Below, piece by piece: positions 7,173 to 16,158 of a DNA stretch of 64,000 nt (its first letter is position 1; each line of letters opens with the position of its first letter). Under the pieces are notes generated by a model. It ran no database searches. It had not been told where the DNA came from and saw only the letters and a list, made by a program, of their open reading frames with translations. A program made the translations under genes and the position numbers. Source of the stretch: CAZWLY01 sp964634465 (GTDB lineage: Bacteria; Desulfobacterota; Desulfarculia; G963662305). The stretch spans positions 1 to 64,000 of the forward strand of contig CAZWLY010000007.1 in assembly GCA_964634465.1 (NCBI GenBank). The letters run 5' to 3'.

Positions 7173-8663
7173 ATGAGTCAAAAACAGCCAGTCACCGACG
7201 TTATCGCCCAGCGCAAGGCCAAGGCGGCCCGCCTGGCCGAGGAGGGCGTCGCCCTCTTTCCCAACGACTTCAAACCGACCCACTCCCTGGGCGAGATCAG
7301 AGCCGCCTTCGACGGCAAGTCCAAAGAGGAGCTGGAGGCCGACGAAACCTCGTTTGCCGTGGCTGGCCGGATGATGGCCATCCGGAGCTTTGGCAAGGCC
7401 GCCTTTGTCAAGCTCCAGGACCGCTCCGGCCATCTCCAGGCCTTCATCAAGAAGGATTCGTTGACCGAGGACGAGTTCAAGCTGTTCAAACAGTTGGACG
7501 TCGGCGATATCGTCGGCCTCACCGGCCCGCTTTTCAGGACCAAGACCGACGAGCTGACCATCGAGGCCAAGACGTTCCGGCTGTTGGCCAAGTCGATGCG
7601 GCCGCTGCCCGAGAAATGGCACGGCCTAACCGACAAGGAGACCAGATACCGCCAGCGCTACGTCGATCTGATGGTCAATCCCGAGGTGCGCCAGGTCTTC
7701 TACAAGCGGACCCGGATCATCAAGGCGCTGCGCGAATTCCTGGACGATCACGGCTTCATCGAGGTCGAGACGCCGATGATGCAACCCATTCCGGGCGGGG
7801 CCACGGCCCGACCCTTTTCCACCCACCACAACGCCCTGGACATGGATCTCTACCTGCGTATCGCGCCCGAGCTCTATCTCAAGCGCTTGGTCGTCGGCGG
7901 CCTGGAGCGGGTCTACGAGATCAACCGCAACTTCAGGAACGAAGGCATCTCGCTCCAGCACAACCCAGAGTTCACCATGCTCGAGTTCTACATGGCCTAC
8001 GCCACCTTCGAGGACCTGATGGACCTGACCGAGAGGTTGATCGCCTACGCGGCCGACAAGGTCTGCGGCTCGAGCACCATCAGCTACGACGGCCAGGAGA
8101 TAGACCTGGCTCCGCCCTGGCCCCGCTACCGCTTCGATGAGGCTCTGATCGAGTTGGGCGGGGTGGACGAAAGGGTGCTTACCGACGAGAAGGCCGCCCT
8201 CGACTTCGTGCGGACCATGGAGGCCGACTTCCCGGCCAAGGGGAGCCACGCCAAGCTCCTGGAGAAGATCTTCGACCTGACCGTCGAGCCGAAGCTGATC
8301 CAGCCGACCTTCATCACCCACTACCCGACCGCCATCTCGCCTCTGTCCCGGCGCAACGACGACGACCCCGAGGTGGTCGATCGCTTCGAGCTGTTCTGCG
8401 TCGGTCGGGAGATGGCCAACGCCTTCTCCGAGCTCAACGACCCCGAGGATCAACGGGCTCGGTTCGAGGCCCAGCTCGAGGCCAAGGCGGCCGGCGACGA
8501 GGAGGCCCACCCCATGGACGAGGACTACATCCGGGCCCTGGAGTACGGCCTGCCGCCGACGGCCGGCGAGGGGGTGGGCGTGGACAGGCTGGTGATGCTT
8601 CTGACCGACTGCCAGTCGATTCGGGACGTCATCCTCTTCCCTCTGCTTCGGCCCGAAAGGTAA
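7173..8663 (+). CDS. lysS: Lysyl-tRNA synthetase, class II
   Basis: At 496 residues it has the standard length. An N-terminal OB-fold anticodon-binding domain (about residues 55-150) is followed by the class II core. Motif 1 surrounds RQRYVDLM, motif 2 is VYEINRNFRNEG, and motif 3 is GEGVGVDRLVMLL near the C-terminus. It charges tRNA-Lys in the cytoplasm. As first gene after the 7099 promoter, it is followed 7 bases later by lolC, so a translation gene leads the envelope operon. Confidence 0.97.
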   Translation: MSQKQPVTDVIAQRKAKAARLAEEGVALFPNDFKPTHSLGEIRAAFDGKSKEELEADETSFAVAGRMMAIRSFGKAAFVKLQDRSGHLQAFIKKDSLTEDEFKLFKQLDVGDIVGLTGPLFRTKTDELTIEAKTFRLLAKSMRPLPEKWHGLTDKETRYRQRYVDLMVNPEVRQVFYKRTRIIKALREFLDDHGFIEVETPMMQPIPGGATARPFSTHHNALDMDLYLRIAPELYLKRLVVGGLERVYEINRNFRNEGISLQHNPEFTMLEFYMAYATFEDLMDLTERLIAYAADKVCGSSTISYDGQEIDLAPPWPRYRFDEALIELGGVDERVLTDEKAALDFVRTMEADFPAKGSHAKLLEKIFDLTVEPKLIQPTFITHYPTAISPLSRRNDDDPEVVDRFELFCVGREMANAFSELNDPEDQRARFEAQLEAKAAGDEEAHPMDEDYIRALEYGLPPTAGEGVGVDRLVMLLTDCQSIRDVILFPLLRPER

Positions 8664-8670
8664 GGGCTCT

Positions 8671-9924
8671 GTGTTCTTTGAGCGCTTCATCAGCCTTCGC
8701 TATCTGAAAGCCAAGCGAAAGCATGGTTTCATCTCGCTCATCGCCGTCATCAGCATGGGCGGGGTGGCGGTGGGGGTCTGCGCTCTGATCGTCGTCCTGG
8801 CGGTGATGAACGGTTTTCAAAAGGACGTCCGCGACCGCATCCTGGGGGTCAACGCCCACGTGGTCATCATGTCTTATCGCGGCCGGATCGTGGACTATGA
8901 GCGGGTGATGGCCGAGGCGAAGAAGGTCGAGGGCGTCCTCGCCGCCACCCCGTTCATCTACTCCCAGGCCATGCTCTCCTACGGCGGCAAGGTGACCGGA
9001 ACGGTCCTGCGGGGCCTCGACCCGAAGACGGCCGCCGGGGTGACCACCATCGCCCAGAGCCTTCTGGGCGGCGACCCGGCCGTGCTCTACGGCCGCCGGC
9101 GCGACCCCCGAGGCCAGGGCTCGCCGAACGGTCTGCCGGCCATCGCCCTGGGCCGGGAACTGGCCGCCCAGCTCGGCGTCGGCGTCGGCTCGGTGGTCAG
9201 GCTGATCTCGCCGGTGGGGCGGGTGACGCCGTTGGGCCGGACCGAGTGGCACCAGGATTTCATCGTCGTCGATCTGTTCCGTTCGGGCATGTACGAGTAC
9301 GACTCGACCATGTCGTTCATGTCGTTGGAAAGCGCCCGCACCTTTCTGGGCATGGCCGGGGGCGTCACCGGAGTGGAACTCAAGGTGGCCGACATCTACC
9401 GGGCCGACGAGGTCAGAAAGAAGGTCGGCCGGCTCCTGGGCCATCCCTACTGGACCAGGGACTGGATGGAGATGAACCGGCCGCTGTTTTCGGCTCTGAA
9501 GCTGGAAAAGACGGCCATGTTCATCATCCTGATCTTGATCGTCCTGGTGGCCGCGTTTAACATCGTCTCCACCTTGATTATGGTGGTCATGGAAAAAACC
9601 AAAGATATCGCTATCTTGAAATCAATCGGGGCCACCTCGCGCTCGATAATGAGAATTTTTGTCTACCAGGGTTTGGCCATCGGCGTCGTCGGAACCGGTT
9701 TGGGCTTGGCTTTGGGGCTCACTTTGTGCGAAATATTAAGGCGGTACAAATTCATCCACTTGCCGCAGGACGTCTACTACATCGACACCCTGCCGGTGAG
9801 GGTGGATTGGCTGGATGTAGGCCTGATCGCGGCGGCGTCGGTGGCCATCAGTTTCCTGGCCACCATCTACCCCTCTCGCCAGGGAGCCCGCCTCGATCCG
9901 GTCGAGGCGCTCAGGTATGAGTAG
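8671..9924 (+). CDS. lolC: Lipoprotein-releasing ABC transporter permease LolC/E
   Basis: This 417-residue protein has one TM helix near the N-terminus, a large periplasmic MacB-like domain, and three C-terminal TM helices of the FtsX type (for example FIILILIVLVAAFNIVSTLI). It starts at GTG 8671. LolC/E subunits pull outer-membrane lipoproteins from the inner membrane and pass them to LolA. Only one permease gene is present here, so the transporter is probably a LolF-like homodimer with LolD, or a second subunit lies elsewhere. It overlaps lolD by 8 bases. Confidence 0.93.
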   Translation: MFFERFISLRYLKAKRKHGFISLIAVISMGGVAVGVCALIVVLAVMNGFQKDVRDRILGVNAHVVIMSYRGRIVDYERVMAEAKKVEGVLAATPFIYSQAMLSYGGKVTGTVLRGLDPKTAAGVTTIAQSLLGGDPAVLYGRRRDPRGQGSPNGLPAIALGRELAAQLGVGVGSVVRLISPVGRVTPLGRTEWHQDFIVVDLFRSGMYEYDSTMSFMSLESARTFLGMAGGVTGVELKVADIYRADEVRKKVGRLLGHPYWTRDWMEMNRPLFSALKLEKTAMFIILILIVLVAAFNIVSTLIMVVMEKTKDIAILKSIGATSRSIMRIFVYQGLAIGVVGTGLGLALGLTLCEILRRYKFIHLPQDVYYIDTLPVRVDWLDVGLIAAASVAISFLATIYPSRQGARLDPVEALRYE

Positions 9925-10627
9925 CACGCGGCCGCGGGACGGGCGGATCGTCGTCGAGGATCTGGTCAAGACCTATCTCCGGCCGGCCAGCCGGGTGGAG
10001 GTTTTGCGGGGCCTGAGCCTGACCATCGAGCCGGGCGACACCCTGGCCGTGGTCGGCGCCTCGGGGGTGGGTAAGTCCACCCTGCTGCATATTCTGGGGG
10101 CGCTGGACAGGCCGACTTCGGGTCGGATTCTGTTCAACGGCAGCGACATAACCGGCCTGGACGACGACGCCCTGGCTCGGTTCAGGAACCGGACGGTGGG
10201 CTTCGTCTTCCAGTTCCATCACCTGTTGCCGGAGTTCAGCGCCCTGGAAAACGCGATGATGCCCTGTCTGGTGGCGGGTTGGCCTCCACCCAAGGCCAGG
10301 AGACGGGCCGAGGAGCTGCTCGAACAGGTCGAACTGGCCGAGAGGATGGATCACCGGATCGGCGAGCTGTCGGGCGGCGAGCAGCAACGGGTCGCCCTGG
10401 CCAGGGCCCTGGTCATGTCGCCCAAGCTGCTTTTGGCCGACGAACCGACCGGCAACCTGGACGTCGCAACCGGCCGGCGGGTGGGGGAGTTGCTGGTCAA
10501 ATTGAACCGGGAGATGGGTTTGACCACCGTGGTGGCGACGCACAACGTGGAGCTGGCGGGTTCGATGGAGCGGCTGGTGAGACTGGTTGACGGGCGGGCT
10601 GTGGAAGAGCCTCCGGCGGGGAGTTAG
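9917..10627 (+). CDS. lolD: Lipoprotein-releasing system ATP-binding protein LolD
   Basis: This is a 236-residue ABC ATPase with Walker A GASGVGKST, the signature LSGGEQQRVALARAL and Walker B LLLADEPTGNLD. FQFHHLLPEFSALENAM after the Q-loop is typical of LolD. It drives lipoprotein release with the LolC/E permease encoded just upstream. bamA starts 4 bases after its stop. Confidence 0.95.
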   Translation: MSSTRPRDGRIVVEDLVKTYLRPASRVEVLRGLSLTIEPGDTLAVVGASGVGKSTLLHILGALDRPTSGRILFNGSDITGLDDDALARFRNRTVGFVFQFHHLLPEFSALENAMMPCLVAGWPPPKARRRAEELLEQVELAERMDHRIGELSGGEQQRVALARALVMSPKLLLADEPTGNLDVATGRRVGELLVKLNREMGLTTVVATHNVELAGSMERLVRLVDGRAVEEPPAGS

Positions 10628-10630
10628 ACG

Positions 10631-13273
10631 ATGAAGGGGATGAGAATCGCGATCGTGTTGAGCGCCGTGGCGGCGTTGATCCTGGCCCTGGCCCCGACGG
10701 CTCTGGCGGCCAAACCCAGAGTGGCCGTGCTTCCCTTTTTGATCCACGCCAAGAAAGACATGCCCGAACTGTCCACCGAGTTGCAGACCTTGCTCCTGCC
10801 CAGCCTGACCTCGCCCTCGCTGACGGTCATCCCCGCCACCGAGGTGGCGGCGGTGGTCTCGCGGCCGTCGCTGGACCCGGCCTGGGCCAGGGAGATGGGC
10901 GCGAGGCTGAAGGCCGATTGGGTGGTCTTCGGCTCGCTGACCAAGATCGGCCGCCGGGTCTCGCTGGACATCCTGCTCTTGGAGACCAGAGCCGACAGGC
11001 CGGCCCGGTCGATGTACCGCCAGGGGCGGGGCCTGGCCAGCCTCAAGAAGCTGGCCGAGAGCATCGGCCGGGAGATCAAGAGCAAGATTCTGGGCCTGAA
11101 GGTCGTCAAGGAGGTGGTGATTGAGGGCAACCGGCGCATCGAGCCCGAGGCGATCACCGTCCAGCTCAGAACCCGGCCGGGCGATTACGTCGATCCAGAC
11201 CTGATCAACGAGGACATCAAGACCGTCTTCAGGATGGGGTATTTCTCGGACGTTCGGGCCTACACCGAGGATGAGGACGGCGAGTCCAAGGTCGTCATCC
11301 AGGTCAAGGAGAATCCGGCCATCCGCGAGATCAAGGTCGAGGGCGGCTCGATCAAGGAGAAGGACGTCTTGGCCGCCTTCAACATTGAGCCCTTGAGCGT
11401 CTACAACGGCCAGACCGTGGCCAACGGCATGGAGCGGGTGGCCAATCTCTACCGGGAGAAGGGCTACCTCAACGTCGAGGTCTCGGAGAAGCTGACCGAT
11501 ATCAAAGAGGGCCTGGCCACCCTGGTGCTGACCGTCAACGAACACAAGAAGGTCTACGTCGAGGAGATCAACTTCACCGGCAACAGGAAGGTCTCGGACA
11601 AGGTGCTCAGAAAGCAGATGGAGACCACCGACTGGGGCATCCTGTCCTTTTTCACCAAGTCGGGCATTCTCAACAAGGAGGTCTTGGAAAAGGACATCGA
11701 GAAGATCAAAGCCTACTACCACGACCACGGCTTCTTGAAGGCCCAGGTGGGCGAGCCCAAGATCAAGGTCACCGAGGAGAAGATCGTCATCACCATCCCG
11801 GTGGACGAGGGCGCCCAATACAAGGTTTCCACGGTCAACTTCGAGGGCGACCTGATCAAACCGGCCGCCGAGATCAAGAAGATGCTCAAGCTGGGTCCGG
11901 GCCAGGTCTACTCCAGGACGACTCTGGAGATCGACCGCGACCGGGTGGCCGAGCTGTACGCCGCCAAGGGCTACGCCAAAGTTCGGGTCTTTACCAAGCC
12001 GACCATCGATGCCAAGTCCAAGACGGTCGCCCTGACCTATCGCATCAAGAAGGGCGAGCTGATCTATCTGGAGCGGATCGTTATTCGGGGCAACACCAGA
12101 ACCAGGGACAAGGTCATCCGCCGGGAGATCATGATTCGCGAGGGCGACCTGTTCAACCTGCGGGCGCTGAGGCGCTCGGCGTTCAACCTCAGGCGGCTGG
12201 GCTTCTTCGAGGCGGTCGATTTCAAGAACGTCCCCGGCTCGGCGCCCAACAAGATGATCCTGGAGGTCCACGTTAAGGAGAAGCAGACCGGCATGTTCAA
12301 CTTCGGCGTGGGCTACTCGTCCCAGGACTCCTTGCTGGTCATGGCCAACATCTCCGAGAACAACCTCTTCGGTCGCGGCCAGCAGCTTTCGGCGCGGGGG
12401 GCGCTCGGCTTCAAGGTGACCCGCGGCTCGGTCAGTTTCACCGAGCCCTGGTTGTTCGACATTCCGCTGCGCTCGACCATCACCTTCTACAATGTCGATC
12501 GCGAGTACTCCGAGTACGACAAGAACTCGGTCGGCGGATTTTTGACCTTCAGCTACCCGATCCTGCCCAAGCACGGCATCCGGGGGACGATTCGCTACAC
12601 CTACGAAGAGGCCACCATCAGCAACATCGAGGACGGCGCTTCGCTGGTCATCCAGGACCAGGAGGGCACCCATTCGACCAGCTCGATCACGGCCACCCTG
12701 AGACGCGACACCAGGGACGCCATCTTCAATACCACCCGGGGATCGAACAACTACGTCCAGGTCGAATACGCCGGGCTGGGCGGCACCAACAAGTTCACCA
12801 AGTACACCGCCGGCAGCGGCTGGTTCTTCCCGCTCTTCTGGGGCACCGTCTTCGCCGCCCAGGGCAAGGTCGGCTACGTCCAGGAGAACGCGGCCGACGG
12901 CCTGCCGCTGTACGAGAAGTTCTACCTGGGCGGCATCAACTCGCTTCGCGGTTTCGAGTTCGCCTCGGTGGGGCCCAAGGATCCGGCCACCGGCGACACC
13001 ATCGGCGGCGAGAAGATGCTCCAGTTCAACTTCGAGTTCATCTTCCCCCTCTTGGCCGACATGGGGCTCAAGGGATTGGTCTTCTTCGACACCGGCAACG
13101 CCTGGGCCGAGTCGGAGGATTACTCTCTGAGCGACCTGCGCCGCTCGGCCGGCCTGGGGGTCAGGTGGTACTCGCCGGTCGGTCCGCTCCGGCTCGAATA
13201 CGGTTGGATACTGGACCGCAAGGAGGGTGAGAACGCCGGCGCCTGGGAGTTCACCATTGGTTCCATGTTCTAA
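10631..13273 (+). CDS. bamA: Outer-membrane protein assembly factor BamA with extra N-terminal domain
   Basis: This 880-residue protein has a signal peptide (residues 1-26), five POTRA domains (about 155-520) and a 16-strand Omp85 barrel ending in the beta-signal ...FTIGSMF. Between signal peptide and POTRA1 lies an extra domain of about 125 residues, beginning KPRVAVLPFLIHA and containing VVFGSLTKIG. It resembles TolB-N/FlgO-like periplasmic folds and is absent from enterobacterial BamA (about 800 residues). BamA folds and inserts outer-membrane proteins. The Skp-like chaperone gene follows 20 bases later. Confidence 0.95.
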   Translation: MKGMRIAIVLSAVAALILALAPTALAAKPRVAVLPFLIHAKKDMPELSTELQTLLLPSLTSPSLTVIPATEVAAVVSRPSLDPAWAREMGARLKADWVVFGSLTKIGRRVSLDILLLETRADRPARSMYRQGRGLASLKKLAESIGREIKSKILGLKVVKEVVIEGNRRIEPEAITVQLRTRPGDYVDPDLINEDIKTVFRMGYFSDVRAYTEDEDGESKVVIQVKENPAIREIKVEGGSIKEKDVLAAFNIEPLSVYNGQTVANGMERVANLYREKGYLNVEVSEKLTDIKEGLATLVLTVNEHKKVYVEEINFTGNRKVSDKVLRKQMETTDWGILSFFTKSGILNKEVLEKDIEKIKAYYHDHGFLKAQVGEPKIKVTEEKIVITIPVDEGAQYKVSTVNFEGDLIKPAAEIKKMLKLGPGQVYSRTTLEIDRDRVAELYAAKGYAKVRVFTKPTIDAKSKTVALTYRIKKGELIYLERIVIRGNTRTRDKVIRREIMIREGDLFNLRALRRSAFNLRRLGFFEAVDFKNVPGSAPNKMILEVHVKEKQTGMFNFGVGYSSQDSLLVMANISENNLFGRGQQLSARGALGFKVTRGSVSFTEPWLFDIPLRSTITFYNVDREYSEYDKNSVGGFLTFSYPILPKHGIRGTIRYTYEEATISNIEDGASLVIQDQEGTHSTSSITATLRRDTRDAIFNTTRGSNNYVQVEYAGLGGTNKFTKYTAGSGWFFPLFWGTVFAAQGKVGYVQENAADGLPLYEKFYLGGINSLRGFEFASVGPKDPATGDTIGGEKMLQFNFEFIFPLLADMGLKGLVFFDTGNAWAESEDYSLSDLRRSAGLGVRWYSPVGPLRLEYGWILDRKEGENAGAWEFTIGSMF

Positions 13274-13293
13274 TCGTTCAAGGAGGTTCAGCC

Positions 13294-13848
13294 GTGAAAC
13301 TGGCTAAGATACTCGTGCTCATGGCCGCCATCGCCCTGATTGCACCCGCCGGCGCGGCGTTGGGCGCCGAGAAGATCGGCGTCATAGACGTCCGCAAGTG
13401 CATCCAGTTGACCGAGCAGGGCAAGGCCACCTTCAGGGAACTGAAGGCCGAGGTGGACAAGCTGCAGGCCGAGTTGCGCGAGAAAGAGAAGGAGATCGAG
13501 GCCATCCGGACCAAGCTGGAGAAGGGCGTCGGGGTGCTGTCCGATTCGGCCCGGGTCAGCCTGGAGGGCGAGTTGAGGCGCAAGTCGCGCTCCTACCGCG
13601 ACCTGTACGAAGACTCCCAGGCCCGGATCCGGCAACTGGAGGGCGAGCGCAGCCGCCCCATCCTCAACCGGCTGCTTGCCCTGGCCAAAGAGATCGGCAA
13701 GCGCGACGGCTACGCCATAATCATCGATTCGAGAGCCGGCCTGCTCTACTTCGATTCGGGTCGGGACATCACCAACCAGGTCATCGATGAGTACAACAAG
13801 AAGTATCCGGTAACCAAAGGCAAGAACAGCAAGAAGAAGGCTAAGTAA
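13294..13848 (+). CDS. skp: OmpH/Skp-family periplasmic chaperone
   Basis: The product is 184 residues with a signal peptide (MKLAKILVLMAAIALIAPAG, cleavage likely after ALGA) and a long charged coiled coil (residues 45-130). The family start motif KIGVIDVRKC stands just after the signal. Skp holds unfolded outer-membrane proteins on the way to BamA. The GTG start has AAGGAGG 8 bases upstream. The tail is very Lys-rich (KGKNSKKKAK). Confidence 0.92.
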   Translation: MKLAKILVLMAAIALIAPAGAALGAEKIGVIDVRKCIQLTEQGKATFRELKAEVDKLQAELREKEKEIEAIRTKLEKGVGVLSDSARVSLEGELRRKSRSYRDLYEDSQARIRQLEGERSRPILNRLLALAKEIGKRDGYAIIIDSRAGLLYFDSGRDITNQVIDEYNKKYPVTKGKNSKKKAK

Positions 13849-13849
13849 A

Positions 13850-14911
13850 GTGGCCGAGATCACGATCAAGAAGATCGCCGAAGTCGTTCAAGGCGCCATC
13901 GAAGGCGACCCCGAGATGACGGTTACCGGCCTGGCTCCGCTGGAGGCGGCCGGCGAGAGGGAGATCACCTTTGTCGCCAGCGGCAAATACAGCCAGGCCT
14001 TGGCCGAGAGTCGGGCCGCGGCGGCGATCGTGCCCGACGACTTTACCACCGAGGCGTCGTTGACCCTCATCCGGGTCGAAGACCCCACCCTGGCCATGGC
14101 CGAGGCGGCCTGGCTGTTCGTCGAGCCGCCTGCCCACCCCGGCCAGGTCATGCAGGGCAGTTGGGTCGATCCGACGGCGGTGGTGGCCGACGGAGCGAGC
14201 GTCTATCCCATGGCCTACGTCGGTCCCGGGGCCTGGATCGGTCCGGAGGCGGTTCTCCACCCCTTCACCTACGTCGGTCCCGGCGCCAGGGTGGGGGCCA
14301 GGAGCGTGCTCCATCCCCACGTCGTCATCCAGGCCGGGGTCGAGATCGGCCAGGACTGCGTCATCCAGCCCGGAGCGGTCATCGGCGGCGACGGGTTCGG
14401 CTTCGCCCACCGGGCAGACTTCAGCCACGTCAGAATCCCCCAGGTGGGGACGGTCGTCGTCGGTGACGAGGTCGATATCGGGGCCAACACCACCATCGAC
14501 CGGGCCACCTTCGAGCAGACCGTGATCGGCGACGGGGTCAGGATCGACAACCTGGTCCAGGTCGGCCACAACGTCACCGTCGGCCCGAACACGATCCTGG
14601 TCGCCCAGGTGGGCTTGTCCGGCTCGGTCAAAGTCGGCCGCAACTGCATGCTGGGCGGCAAGGTGGGGGTGACCGACCACGTCACCATCGGCGACGAGGC
14701 CAAGGTCGGGGCCGGATCGGGCGTCATCAGCGACCTGGAGCCGTGCGCCACGGTCATCGGCCAGCCGGCCATGCCCAGAATGGCCGCCTTCAGGATGATC
14801 AATTCTCTGCCCAAAGTGCCGGAACTGATTCGCCAGGTGAACAAGATGGAGCGCCGGCTGTCCGCCCTGGAGGACGAGGGCAGGCAGAGAAAAGGAAAAA
14901 AGGAGGCATAG
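13850..14911 (+). CDS. lpxD: UDP-3-O-(3-hydroxyacyl)glucosamine N-acyltransferase LpxD
   Basis: At 353 residues this is a normal LpxD: an N-terminal uridine-binding domain (1-100), a left-handed beta helix of hexapeptide repeats (105-320) and a C-terminal helix. IGGDGFGFAH and LVQVGHNVTVG (catalytic His) are present. It adds the N-linked hydroxyacyl chain from acyl-ACP in lipid A synthesis. It starts at GTG, 1 base after skp, and abuts fabZ. Confidence 0.96.
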   Translation: MAEITIKKIAEVVQGAIEGDPEMTVTGLAPLEAAGEREITFVASGKYSQALAESRAAAAIVPDDFTTEASLTLIRVEDPTLAMAEAAWLFVEPPAHPGQVMQGSWVDPTAVVADGASVYPMAYVGPGAWIGPEAVLHPFTYVGPGARVGARSVLHPHVVIQAGVEIGQDCVIQPGAVIGGDGFGFAHRADFSHVRIPQVGTVVVGDEVDIGANTTIDRATFEQTVIGDGVRIDNLVQVGHNVTVGPNTILVAQVGLSGSVKVGRNCMLGGKVGVTDHVTIGDEAKVGAGSGVISDLEPCATVIGQPAMPRMAAFRMINSLPKVPELIRQVNKMERRLSALEDEGRQRKGKKEA

Positions 14912-15361
14912 ATGGGCCGGGAGGTCGATTGGCGGGAGATATTGACTATTCTGCCCCACCGTTATCCCTTCCTGATGGTTGATCGGATCGTGGAACTGGA
15001 CCTTGAAAACTTGACGGCCACCGGGATCAAGAACGTGACCTTCAACGAGCCGTACTTCGTCGGCCATTTCCCCTCGGAGCCGATCATGCCCGGGGTGATG
15101 ATTCTGGAGGCCATGGCCCAGGTGGGCGGCGTTCTGGCCGCCTTGGCCACCCCCGAGTACAAGAAGGGCGACCCGATCTACTTTTTGAGCATCGACAAGG
15201 TCCGCTTCAGGCGTCCGGTCCGGCCGGGCGACGTGCTGACCACCAAGGTCGAGACCCTGCGGCCGGGCAGCAGGATTTGGAAAATGGCCGCCAAGGCCTA
15301 CGTCGGTGACGAATTGGCCGCCGAGGCCCAACTGATGGCCTCGCTGAGCGCGGCCAAGTGA
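14912..15361 (+). CDS. fabZ: 3-hydroxyacyl-ACP dehydratase FabZ
   Basis: This 149-residue hot-dog enzyme has the active-site His in LPHRYPFLMVDRI and the catalytic Glu in MPGVMILEAMAQVGG. It dehydrates 3-hydroxyacyl-ACP in fatty acid synthesis and so competes with LpxA and LpxD for the same substrate, the usual reason for its place between them. The ATG has AAGGAGG upstream. Confidence 0.96.
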   Translation: MGREVDWREILTILPHRYPFLMVDRIVELDLENLTATGIKNVTFNEPYFVGHFPSEPIMPGVMILEAMAQVGGVLAALATPEYKKGDPIYFLSIDKVRFRRPVRPGDVLTTKVETLRPGSRIWKMAAKAYVGDELAAEAQLMASLSAAK

Positions 15362-15375
15362 GAGAGGAGCCTCAA

Positions 15376-16158
15376 TTGTCGGTTGACATCCACCCCACGG
15401 CCGTGGTCTCTCCCTCGGCCGAACTGGGCGATGGGGTTAAGATCGGTCCCTACGCCGTCATCGGCGACGGGGTCGTCATCGGCGAGGGGTGCTTGATCGA
15501 GGCCCACGTCACCATCGGCCCCAACACCCGTCTGGGCCGCGACAACCACATCTATCCCCAGGCCTCGGTGGGCAGCGACCCCCAGGACCTGCTCTACCAG
15601 GGCGAGGAGACCAGCCTGGTCATCGGCGACAACAACATCATCCGCGAGTTCGTCACCGTCAACCGGGGTACGCCCCGCGGCGGCGGCGTCACCCGCCTGG
15701 GCAACCACTGCTTGCTGATGGCTTACTCCCACATCGGCCACGACTGCCAGGTCGGCGACCATGTCATCCTGGTCAACATGGGCAACCTGGGCGGCCACTG
15801 CGTCCTGGAAGACTGGGTCATCATCAGCGGCGCGGTGGTGGTCCACCAGTTCTGCCGCATCGGAACCCACGCCTTCATCGGCGGCATGAGCGCCGTGGTC
15901 AAGGACGTACCGCCTTTCGTCATCGCCGAGGAACGGCGAACGAAGCTTCGCGGCTTGAACATCGTCGGTTTGAAACGACGCGGCTTCTCCGAGGAGACGC
16001 TGGCCAGTCTCAAGGAGGCCTACCGGATGCTGTTCAGGAGCAAGGACAACGTCTTCGCCGTTCGGGTGGATTTGACCGAGGAGAAGCTGGGTCACGTTCC
16101 GGAAGTGAAGTACCTGATCGACTTCATCCGGTCCTCCAAGCGGGGGATATGCCGCTGA
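15376..16158 (+). CDS. lpxA: UDP-GlcNAc O-acyltransferase LpxA
   Basis: The product is about 260 residues: hexapeptide repeats, then the helical end DFIRSSKRGICR. Catalytic His is in SHIGHDCQVGD; VHQFCRIGTHAFIGG follows, where the second Gly aligns with G173 of E. coli LpxA, the residue that sets acyl length. It catalyses the first step of lipid A synthesis. I prefer TTG 15376 (GAGGAG 6 bases upstream, protein beginning MSVDIHPTAVV like its relatives). The alternative GTG 15358 overlaps the fabZ stop by 4 bases and adds six residues. Confidence 0.94.
   Translation: MSVDIHPTAVVSPSAELGDGVKIGPYAVIGDGVVIGEGCLIEAHVTIGPNTRLGRDNHIYPQASVGSDPQDLLYQGEETSLVIGDNNIIREFVTVNRGTPRGGGVTRLGNHCLLMAYSHIGHDCQVGDHVILVNMGNLGGHCVLEDWVIISGAVVVHQFCRIGTHAFIGGMSAVVKDVPPFVIAEERRTKLRGLNIVGLKRRGFSEETLASLKEAYRMLFRSKDNVFAVRVDLTEEKLGHVPEVKYLIDFIRSSKRGICR

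Noticed and set aside
9911..12673. Very long open frame on the minus strand across lolD and bamA
   Set aside because: It is antisense to certain genes, rich in Gly/Asp/Leu/Val as expected from codon bias in G+C-rich DNA, and shows no family motifs. Similar long frames cover lysS, msbA, pgi and tkt.
15489..16148. Long N-terminal extension of LpxI through lpxA
   Set aside because: The extension lies in another frame of lpxA and has no homology; ATG 16149 gives a standard LpxI.
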